The position numbers and the translations under genes are program-made. Shown one piece after another: positions 1-5,440 of a DNA stretch of 7,537 nt (the first letter of the stretch is position 1; each line of letters begins with the position of its first letter). The stretch is taken from contig JAEWVC010000062.1 of the NCBI GenBank assembly GCA_023459275.1, positions 1 to 7,537 on the forward strand. Reading direction: 5' to 3'. The DNA is from Bacillota bacterium (GTDB lineage Bacteria; Bacillota; Clostridia; Christensenellales; Aristaeellaceae). A model generated the notes under the pieces. That model did no database searches. It saw nothing but the letters and a program-made list of their open reading frames with translations, and was not told where the DNA came from.

Positions 1-59
1 CCTCCATAGGGACCTTATGAAAAGCGGGGAAGCCTGCGTGTGCATGATACTATTTCCAA

Positions 60-261
60 ACATTATTTCGTCGTTGCGACGGTTCTTTTCGCGCGGAAGG
101 TTTGTTTCCTTAAGGAAACCAAGTCGCGGCGCGACTGCCCGTTCAAATGTTTTGACCGGGCGCCGGCTGTGTCGCCTTCCGCTCAGCGTAGCGCGGCGTT
201 GCCTCGCTCCGGTTCCTAGCCCTGCATCGAAAATCCCTCGCCGCCATGGACGAAATAATAT
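60..261. repeat. hairpin-rich, possibly MITE-like intergenic element
   Basis: Seen directly: an 11-bp perfect inverted repeat, ATTATTTCGTC at 62-72 and GACGAAATAAT at 249-259, bounds about 200 bp; it reaches 13 bp with one mismatch at 60-72/249-261. The heptamer TTTCCAA lies just outside on both sides (53-59 and 262-268), like a target-site duplication. Inside are a perfect palindrome GTTTCCTTAAGGAAAC (104-119), a second one GTCGCGGCGCGAC (123-135) and a stem 137-147/151-161 with one mismatch. No plausible gene lies inside. Inference: a small non-autonomous inverted-repeat element, or a dispersed structured repeat common in this genome. The flanking heptamer is AT-rich and could be chance. 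Confidence 0.38.
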
Positions 262-293
262 TTTCCAATAGGATGAGTTGACCGGCTATCGAA

Positions 294-300
294 AAGGAGG
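294..300 (+). promoter_or_regulatory. Shine-Dalgarno site for the 642-aa LRR gene
   Basis: AAGGAGG lies 7 nt before the ATG at 308. It fixes the start there. An in-frame TTG at 278 lies upstream of this site and would place the ribosome-binding site inside the reading frame. No convincing sigma-A promoter was found between the element at 60-261 and this site; TAATAT at 256-261 resembles a -10 box but has no matching -35. Confidence 0.8.
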
Positions 301-307
301 GCGTTCC

Positions 308-2236
308 ATGAAACGGCTGTTTTCCATCCTGATGGCTTTTGCGCTTGTGTGCGCGCTGCTGCTGCCCGGGCCGGGGCTGGCGGAAAAAGCGCAGACGCTG
401 AATTCCTGGGGATATCAATATGTGCTTAACGCGGACGGCACGGCTAAGATCACGGGGTACACCGGGGAGGAAACGTGGCTTAAGGTTCCGGGCACGGTGG
501 ACGGCCATCCCGTGACCGCCATCGGGGACCGGGCGTTTTCCGGGCTGGGTGATCTGGAAAACGTCACGCTGCCCGGGGGGCTTCTTACCGTGGGCGCCTA
601 CGCCTTCAGCAACTGTTACGGCATGTGGGCTGTCACGCTGCCGGAAGGAGTTGAAAGCATCGGCGAAGGCGCGTTTGCCTACTGCGCCTTCCTGCACGAT
701 GTTACGCTGCCCAAGGGGCCGACGGCTCTGGCTGATTTCACGTTTTACGACTGCGATTCCCTGACCCGCATCACGCTGCCGGAAGGGATCGCGGCCATCG
801 GGGAATGGGCCTTCGGCGACTGCGGCGGCCTGGAGGAAATAGAGATTCCCGAAGGGCTTCAAAACGTTGGGAACCAGGCGTTTTACCATTGCGGCTCCCT
901 GACGGAACTCACGCTGCCCCGGGGGGTTGTATCCGTGGGGGAGGAAGCGTTTGCCTACTGCGGGGAACTGAGCAGCCTCACGTTTCAGGAAGGGCTTGTT
1001 TCCCTGGGCAACCGCGCCTTCAGCAGCTGCGGGTCCCTATGGGAAGTGAACCTGCCCGCAAGCCTTGCACAAATCATGGGCAACCCCTTCCCGGGCAGCA
1101 CGCCGGAGATCGGCTTTCCCGGCGGCAACCCCCGCTTTTCCGTTGCGGAGGGCGTGCTGTTTGACGAGATCAACCATCTGCTGATCACTTGCACGCCGTA
1201 TGCTTCCGGGGAAAGCTATGCCGTGCCCGAAGGCATTGCGGGCATCAGCGAATACGCGTTTTCCGGCTGTGAGAACCTTGTGGAAATCACGCTGCCCGAA
1301 GGCCTTCAAACCATTGGGGAAGGCGCCTTCGATGGCTGCGAAAACCTGGCCTCCATCGTTCTGCCCGAAGGGCTGAAGGCCATCGGCAGCCAGGCCTTTG
1401 GAAACTGCGGGGCTTTGGAGGAAATCCGCCTGCCCGCAAGCCTTGCGGAGGTTTCGGGCAACCCCTTCCTGCTGTGCCCGGCAAAGCTTTCCGCGGCGTC
1501 AGGCAGCGAGGCCTATGCGGTCACGGAGGGCGTACTGTTTGACAGAAGGTCAAAAACGCTGGTGGCCTATCCCTATCAGGACCCGCGGGTAAGCTATCAG
1601 GTGCCCGCCGGGGTCTTAGCCATCGGCGATTCTGCGTTTTATGAATGCAGCGGTCTGGAGGATATTTCGCTGCCGGAGGGGCTGCTGGCCATTGGCGGGG
1701 ACGCGTTTTACGGGTGCTACGGGCTATCTTCCGCCGTGCTGCCGGAAAGCCTTCAAACCATTGGCGACGAAGCGTTTATGGACTGCGGCCTTGCGAGCCT
1801 CACGCTGCCCAAGGGGCTTGCAAGCATTGGGAAAAGCGCCTTCAGCGGCTGCGACAGCATTGCTTCCGTTGCGGTGCCCGGAAAGATTGTGATGGTGGAC
1901 GACTGGGCCTTTGCCGAATGCTACAGCCTGGCCTCCGTCACCCTGCCCGACGGGCTGAAAAGGATCGGCCACAACGCGTTTTTTGGCTGCGAAAACCTTT
2001 CCGGCGTAACGCTGCCCAAGGGGCTTGAAAGCATTGGCAGCCAGGCGTTTTACGGCTGCGAAAGCCTGTCGCCCCTTACCCTGCCCGAAGGGCTTGCCAG
2101 CATTTCTGGCGACGCCTTTGAGGCATGCGGCTATCTGGAGCTGATTGTGGCCCGGGGTTCCTACGCGGAAAGCTGGGCGGAGGAAAACGGCGCGGAGTAC
2201 GACTACGATACCCCGCCCTACAGGCTTTCGCACTGA
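308..2236 (+). CDS. secreted BspA-family leucine-rich repeat protein, 642 aa
   Basis: Exported LRR_5/BspA-type protein, a family generally used for binding proteins or surfaces. Residues 1-25 form a signal peptide (MKR, hydrophobic core, cleavage after GLA). Residues 26-69 are a short beta-rich lead-in containing LNADGT and VPGTVDGHP. From residue 70 there are 18 repeats of 22-23 residues with the pattern IG..AF..C..L..ITLPEGL: 8 units (70-253), a 57-residue insert (254-310), 3 units (311-379), a second 57-residue insert (380-436) and 7 units (437-596). The C-terminal cap at 597-642 contains GSYAESWAEENG. Unit 16 (483-504) is one residue short. Most units carry Cys after AF. No LPXTG, SLH or dockerin motif is visible, so it is probably released or held non-covalently. 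The gene lies 48 nt upstream of a smaller paralogue, probably in one operon. The target is unknown. Confidence 0.9.
   Translation: MKRLFSILMAFALVCALLLPGPGLAEKAQTLNSWGYQYVLNADGTAKITGYTGEETWLKVPGTVDGHPVTAIGDRAFSGLGDLENVTLPGGLLTVGAYAFSNCYGMWAVTLPEGVESIGEGAFAYCAFLHDVTLPKGPTALADFTFYDCDSLTRITLPEGIAAIGEWAFGDCGGLEEIEIPEGLQNVGNQAFYHCGSLTELTLPRGVVSVGEEAFAYCGELSSLTFQEGLVSLGNRAFSSCGSLWEVNLPASLAQIMGNPFPGSTPEIGFPGGNPRFSVAEGVLFDEINHLLITCTPYASGESYAVPEGIAGISEYAFSGCENLVEITLPEGLQTIGEGAFDGCENLASIVLPEGLKAIGSQAFGNCGALEEIRLPASLAEVSGNPFLLCPAKLSAASGSEAYAVTEGVLFDRRSKTLVAYPYQDPRVSYQVPAGVLAIGDSAFYECSGLEDISLPEGLLAIGGDAFYGCYGLSSAVLPESLQTIGDEAFMDCGLASLTLPKGLASIGKSAFSGCDSIASVAVPGKIVMVDDWAFAECYSLASVTLPDGLKRIGHNAFFGCENLSGVTLPKGLESIGSQAFYGCESLSPLTLPEGLASISGDAFEACGYLELIVARGSYAESWAEENGAEYDYDTPPYRLSH
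1067..1237 (+). repeat. 57-codon insert module, copy 1, within LRR array
   Basis: Encodes residues 254-310 of the 642-aa LRR protein. It follows a unit ending LPASL, opens with GNPF, contains EGVLFD and ends YAVPEGI. Copy 2 has the same length and the same signposts. Such VLFD islands occur in BspA-type proteins, where they interrupt the regular ladder; the exact fold here is inferred. Confidence 0.7.
1445..1615 (+). repeat. 57-codon insert module, copy 2, within LRR array
   Basis: Encodes residues 380-436. It also follows a unit ending LPASL, opens with GNPF, contains EGVLFD and ends YQVPAGV. DNA near the upstream border is almost the same as in copy 1: CCTGCCCGCAAGCCTTGC followed closely by GGGCAACCCCTTCC. 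This points to duplication of a block made of LRR units plus the insert. Confidence 0.7.
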
Positions 2237-2271
2237 GGGCGCCGGAGGGGAATACAAACGACGAAGGGGAA

Positions 2272-2278
2272 AGGGAGG
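2272..2278 (+). promoter_or_regulatory. Shine-Dalgarno site for the 257-aa LRR gene
   Basis: AGGGAGG lies 6 nt before the ATG at 2285. The 48-nt gap after the upstream stop shows no terminator-like hairpin, which supports co-transcription with the 642-aa gene. Confidence 0.75.
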
Positions 2279-2284
2279 ATTATT

Positions 2285-3058
2285 ATGAAGCGGTTCCAGG
2301 CTGTGCTATTGGCGGTTTTGCTGGTGCTTGCCGCCTCGCCGCAGGCGCCCGCCCTGGCGCAGGAGGCGCGGGTGTACGCAAGCGGGGACTACCGCTATAC
2401 CCTGAACGCGGACGGTACGGCGGTGGTCACCGGCTACACGGGGTTGGGCGGCGTGGCGCAGGTTCCCGGTACGCTGGACGGGCACCCCGTCACAGCCATT
2501 GGCAGTAACGCGTTTTATGGCTGCGATGGCCTGGCCTCCATTACCCTGCCTGATGGGCTGCAAAGCATCGGCGCTAGCGCGTTTGAAGCCTGCGGAAGCC
2601 TGGCCTCCATCACGCTGCCGGAGGGACTTCGGGAAATCGGCGACGACGCATTCTGGAACTGCACCGATTTGACAAGCCTCACGCTGCCCAAGGGGTTGCG
2701 GTCCATCGGCAACGGGGCATTTTTCGGCTGCTGCGACCTGGCTTCCATCACGCTGCCTGATGGGCTGCTGTCCATCGGCAATAACGCGTTCAACTTATGC
2801 GAAAGCCTGGCCTCCCTCACCCTGCCTGAAGGGCTGCTGTCCATTGGCGGGGGCGCGTTTTATGAATGCGGAAGCCTGGCCGCCCTCACGCTGCCGGAAA
2901 GCCTGACGTTCATTGGCGAGGAGGCCATCCAAAAATTCGATTTCGATGAAGATGATCTGGACCTCACCGTCACGGAAGGCTCCTACGCGGAAACCTGGGT
3001 GAAAGAAAACGGCTTTACATACGGCTACCCGGACGCGCCGGGCCGGCCGAACAACTGA
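2285..3058 (+). CDS. secreted BspA-family leucine-rich repeat protein, 257 aa
   Basis: A short paralogue of the preceding protein. Residues 1-25 are a signal peptide with cleavage after ALA. Residues 26-69 match the same lead-in (LNADGT, VPGTLDGHP), and the repeats start at the same residue number, 70. Six regular 23-residue units follow (70-207) with the core AF..C..LASITLP; unit 4 has a double Cys. The last, divergent unit (208 onward) has lost AF..C and carries an acidic run FDFDEDDLDL (218-227) before the cap GSYAETWVKENG. There are no insert modules and no wall-anchor motif. Likely extracellular and, like its family, a binding protein; the ligand is unknown. It probably shares a transcript with the 642-aa gene. 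An ORF with a very similar signal peptide starts 57 nt after its stop. Confidence 0.9.
   Translation: MKRFQAVLLAVLLVLAASPQAPALAQEARVYASGDYRYTLNADGTAVVTGYTGLGGVAQVPGTLDGHPVTAIGSNAFYGCDGLASITLPDGLQSIGASAFEACGSLASITLPEGLREIGDDAFWNCTDLTSLTLPKGLRSIGNGAFFGCCDLASITLPDGLLSIGNNAFNLCESLASLTLPEGLLSIGGGAFYECGSLAALTLPESLTFIGEEAIQKFDFDEDDLDLTVTEGSYAETWVKENGFTYGYPDAPGRPNN
2492..2905 (+). repeat. six in-frame 69-bp LRR repeats
   Basis: Codons 70-207 of the 257-aa gene form six uninterrupted units of exactly 69 bp. Phrases such as CTGGCCTCCATCACGCTGCC recur with few changes. Related 66- to 69-bp units lie in the upstream gene at 515-1066, 1238-1444 and 1616-2095. Repeats this similar can change number by recombination or slippage, which may explain the very different lengths of the two neighbours. 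Confidence 0.75.
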
Positions 3059-3115
3059 CCCTGGGAGGAACGGCAGGCACGCCGGCGGCTTACAAAAGAG
3101 AAAAGAAAGGGTTTC

Positions 3116-3223
3116 ATGAAGCGGTTCCAGGCCGTTTTGTTGGCGGTTTCGCTGGCGCGGGTGCCCGGGAGATGGGGTGACGGGTGCCGCTTCTTCCCCG
3201 GCAGGCTGAAGGCCAAGGCGTAA
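3116..3223 (+). pseudogene. truncated remnant of a third BspA-type gene (35 codons)
   Basis: The ORF opens MKRFQAVLLAVSLA, almost the same as the signal peptide of the 257-aa protein (MKRFQAVLLAVLLV). Over the first 14 codons I count 36 of 42 matching bases against 2285-2326. After about 3157 the likeness ends. The reading frame continues into Arg/Gly-rich sequence unlike any secreted domain and stops at TAA 3221-3223. A weak AAAGGG lies 4 nt before the ATG. No LRR codons follow anywhere in 3158-3595. Inference: a third tandem copy lost nearly all its coding sequence, by deletion or by replacement with repeat DNA. A translated 35-aa peptide cannot be excluded. Confidence 0.7.
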
Positions 3224-3287
3224 AACAGGCCAGGCCCGGACGGCGGCGGAAATCTCCGCTCCCGAAGCGTCCAGGCCCGCCAAGAAG

Positions 3288-3333
3288 CGGCAGGGACGGC
3301 GGAATATACCGCCAACGAAATATAGCCCTGCCG
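3288..3333. repeat. nested inverted repeat
   Basis: An outer stem CGGCAGGG (3288-3295) pairs with CCCTGCCG (3326-3333). An inner stem GGCGG (3298-3302) pairs with CCGCC (3309-3313) around AATATA. The right arm overlaps the first copy of the following tandem repeat, so the structure may be part of a larger dispersed element. It lies in the gene-poor stretch 3224-3595. Confidence 0.45.
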
Positions 3334-3459
3334 GATATCAAGGATGCGGTTTTCTTGGGGGTTTGAGGGCCTCTTTTGCAAACATCGCCAACGAAATATA
3401 GCCCCTGCCGGATATCAAGGATGCGGTTTTCTTGGGGGTTTGGGGGCCTCTTTTGCAAA
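3310..3459. repeat. 73/74-bp tandem direct repeat
   Basis: Copy 1 is 3310-3382 and copy 2 is 3386-3459, separated by CAT. They differ by one inserted C (GCCCTG against GCCCCTG) and one substitution (TTTGAGGGC against TTTGGGGGC). Both begin CGCCAACGAAATATAGCCC and end CCTCTTTTGCAAA. No protein in this stretch looks real. The near identity points to a recent duplication of an intergenic element. Confidence 0.85.
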
Positions 3460-3468
3460 AGAAGCCCC
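3443..3468 (+). terminator. terminator-like hairpin at the end of repeat copy 2
   Basis: GGGGCCTCTTTT (3443-3454) pairs with AAAAGAAGCCCC (3457-3468), with one mismatch, around GC. A short T-run (3473-3476) follows after four bases. It could end transcripts from the LRR genes before the protease promoter. A related hairpin occurs at 7246-7268. Copy 1 of the tandem repeat has only the left arm, so only copy 2 can fold this way. The weak T-run makes terminator function uncertain. Confidence 0.4.
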
Positions 3469-3491
3469 GGCGTTTTCCCCCTCCCCGCCAA

Positions 3492-3520
3492 TTGACGGTG
3501 GTGCCGGGGGATGGTATACT
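3492..3520 (+). promoter_or_regulatory. sigma-A-type promoter for the protease operon
   Basis: The -35 box TTGACG (3492-3497) and -10 box TATACT (3515-3520) are exactly 17 bp apart. TGG precedes the -10 box, giving an extended -10. Transcription would start near 3527, leaving a leader of about 70 nt before the ATG at 3596. This is the best promoter match I found in the window, and it implies the two protease genes are transcribed apart from the LRR genes. No operator-like palindrome overlaps it. Confidence 0.75.
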
Positions 3521-3580
3521 TTTGCCAGATACAGGAGGCCATGGCGCGGGGCCGTTTTTTTACACGGCGCATTTTTGGGC

Positions 3581-3588
3581 GGGGGAGG
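3581..3588 (+). promoter_or_regulatory. Shine-Dalgarno site deciding the first protease start
   Basis: GGGGGAGG lies 7 nt before the ATG at 3596, the start that gives a proper signal peptide. The frame stays open upstream to 3344, but those 84 codons cover repeats and the promoter and would bury the signal peptide. Confidence 0.75.
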
Positions 3589-3595
3589 CGGGAGC

Positions 3596-5440
3596 ATGGG
3601 GAAAAGGACCGCCGGGGCGGTGTGTAAGGCCGCTGCCTTTGGGGCGGCGGCTTTGCTGCTGCTTTTTTCGGCGCTGCCGCTGTATGCGCTGGCGGACGGG
3701 TTTCAAAGCGACCTGGACGGCATCGACCGGGCGCTGCAGTCGGTGCTGAAGCTGTACGTGTTCGACGCGGACGGGAACATGCTCTCCACGGGCAGCGGCT
3801 TTGTGGCCTTTGACAGCTATACCCTGGTGACCAACGCCCATGTGCTGAAAAATCCGGACATGGCGGGGGAAGCCGACCATATCACCGCCGTGAGCGACGC
3901 GGGGGTTTCGTACCCGGTGACCAAGGTGATCGCGGGGGACGCGCAAAAGGACATCGCGCTGCTGGAGTTTTTTGCGCCCACCGATGTAGCGCCCCTGGAG
4001 CTGGGCACCGGGCAGGGGCTGAAAAGGGCCGCGCCGGTGGTGGCCATCGGGAGCCCGGAGGGGATCCTCAACACGGTGTCCCTGGGCAACATCAGCGCTT
4101 TGTATGAGGACGGGGGCGTGCCCTACATCCAGTTTACGGCCTCCATTTCCCACGGGTCCAGCGGCGGCGCGCTGTTTGACAACGGGGGCAAGGTGATCGG
4201 GGTCACCAGCGGATCGCTGGAGGCCGGGCAGAACATGAACCTGGCCATCAACATCGGCGTGGTGACCGCCATGCACGGCGCTTACGGGAGCGGCCCGCGC
4301 CAGGGCCTGGCCGCCTTTTTGCAAGCTGGCGGCCTTGGGGGGCAGGCTTCCTCCTCCCTGGAGATTGCCGCGCCCACGGCCCCGCCCGCTACCCAGGCCC
4401 CCCTTGCCACCGTGCCCGTTTTGAACCTTGGCGCGGGGGACAGCCGGGTGCTGGACTATGCCGGGCTGTTTTCAAAAAGCGATGAAACGGCGCTTGAAAG
4501 CCGCATCGCCGGGATGGCGGCGGGCTCGGGGATGGATGCAGTGGTGGCCGCCTTCCCGGGGACGGGGGAGGATATTCAGGGCTTTGCCGAGCGTTTCTAC
4601 CGGGACAACGGCTTTTCGGAAAGCGGGCTGCTGTTCCTGATCGACAGCGGCGCCGGCGCCTACTGCGTGTACACCTTTGGGGATGTGAGCGAGGCCCTTG
4701 GGGACAGCGGGACGGAGGCTTTGACCGGCGCGGCCATGCCGGACTTTCAAAACGGGCTGTTCGCCAAGGCCGCTTTGGCGGTGCTTGACAAGGCGGAAGC
4801 GCAGCTGCGGGCCGCCGGTGTTTTGACGGCGCAGGCGGCACCCACGCAAACGCCCGCGCCTACGGCGAAACCGGCGGCAAGGCCCACGGCAAGGATCACA
4901 TCCATGCCTTTTATGCCGGATTACACCTTCCCGCCCGGCTTTTTGCCCGTTAACACGGCTGTGCCCACAGGCACGCCCGCGCCCACCGCAAGGCCCAGCG
5001 CCGCGCCCACGGATACGCCTACCGCCAGCCCGGCCCGGACGGCGGAGCCCGGCGGCCGGGGAGAGGCGTTTGTGCAGGTGGGCCTTACGGGCATGTGGGA
5101 AAAGAAAGGCGGCGGCTGGCTTGTGAACCCCACCGTGGTTAACGGCAGCAAGACGGAAACGGTGAAGGGGTTCACGGTGGCGTATCTGTGCGGGGACGAG
5201 GCCGGCCAGGCCGCTTACAGCAGCCTGACGGGCGGGATGTACGTAACCTTCACCTACGCCAAGACCCTGGGGCCCGGCGGGGCGGTTTTCCCCGGAGGGG
5301 CATATCTGGCCGGCTACGGGGACATAGCCTATGTCTACGCGGCGGTTACGGGCTATACGCTTAAAAGCGGGGAAACGGTAGATTATCCCAGGGAAGACTG
5401 GGTGTTCGGGGCCATGCGGGTCAAGGAGGAAGAAAGATGA
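3596..5440 (+). CDS. secreted trypsin-like serine protease with TPM domain, 614 aa
   Basis: Exported peptidase of the trypsin/HtrA-like (Trypsin_2) type, likely cleaving proteins outside the membrane. Residues 1-33 are a signal peptide (basic start, Ala/Leu core, cleavage after ALA). The protease domain is about 36-225, with an intact triad: His82 in TNAHV, Asp119 in KDIALLEF and Ser189 in GSSGGALFD. No PDZ domain follows. After a Pro/Thr/Ala linker (about 255-275), residues 285-405 look like a TPM domain (VLDYAGLFS, ALESRIAG, AERFYRDNGF, GLLFLID), a family linked to photosystem II repair factors, acid phosphatases and YgcG-type envelope proteins. A long Pro/Thr-rich linker (about 411-488) leads to a C-terminal domain (490-608) shared with the next protein, which I cannot name. 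No membrane anchor is seen. The stop overlaps the next start as ATGA, implying translational coupling. Protease activity is well supported; the TPM role is inferred. Confidence 0.88.
   Translation: MGKRTAGAVCKAAAFGAAALLLLFSALPLYALADGFQSDLDGIDRALQSVLKLYVFDADGNMLSTGSGFVAFDSYTLVTNAHVLKNPDMAGEADHITAVSDAGVSYPVTKVIAGDAQKDIALLEFFAPTDVAPLELGTGQGLKRAAPVVAIGSPEGILNTVSLGNISALYEDGGVPYIQFTASISHGSSGGALFDNGGKVIGVTSGSLEAGQNMNLAINIGVVTAMHGAYGSGPRQGLAAFLQAGGLGGQASSSLEIAAPTAPPATQAPLATVPVLNLGAGDSRVLDYAGLFSKSDETALESRIAGMAAGSGMDAVVAAFPGTGEDIQGFAERFYRDNGFSESGLLFLIDSGAGAYCVYTFGDVSEALGDSGTEALTGAAMPDFQNGLFAKAALAVLDKAEAQLRAAGVLTAQAAPTQTPAPTAKPAARPTARITSMPFMPDYTFPPGFLPVNTAVPTGTPAPTARPSAAPTDTPTASPARTAEPGGRGEAFVQVGLTGMWEKKGGGWLVNPTVVNGSKTETVKGFTVAYLCGDEAGQAAYSSLTGGMYVTFTYAKTLGPGGAVFPGGAYLAGYGDIAYVYAAVTGYTLKSGETVDYPREDWVFGAMRVKEEER

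Noticed and set aside
17..271. 84-codon plus-strand ORF before the first LRR gene
   Set aside because: It runs through the palindromes of the element at 60-261, is Arg/Ser-rich and has no ribosome-binding site.
278..307. TTG start giving a 652-aa LRR protein
   Set aside because: The Shine-Dalgarno site at 294-300 points to the ATG at 308, which begins a standard signal peptide.
143..889. 248-codon minus-strand open frame
   Set aside because: It lies antisense to the LRR gene, its regularity mirrors the LRR repeats, and it has no ribosome-binding site or known domain.
308..3058. LPXTG or other wall-anchor motif in the LRR proteins
   Set aside because: I looked at both C-termini and found no LPXTG, hydrophobic tail or SLH motif; LP in the repeats belongs to the LRR consensus.
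3310..3459. CRISPR array
   Set aside because: Only two long copies with a 3-nt gap; there are no regular spacers and no cas genes.
3344..3595. 84-codon N-terminal extension of the first protease
   Set aside because: It would translate the tandem repeat and the promoter and hide the signal peptide; the ATG at 3596 has a good Shine-Dalgarno site.
3560..4324. 254-codon minus-strand open frame
   Set aside because: Antisense shadow of the first protease; low-complexity composition and no recognisable domain.
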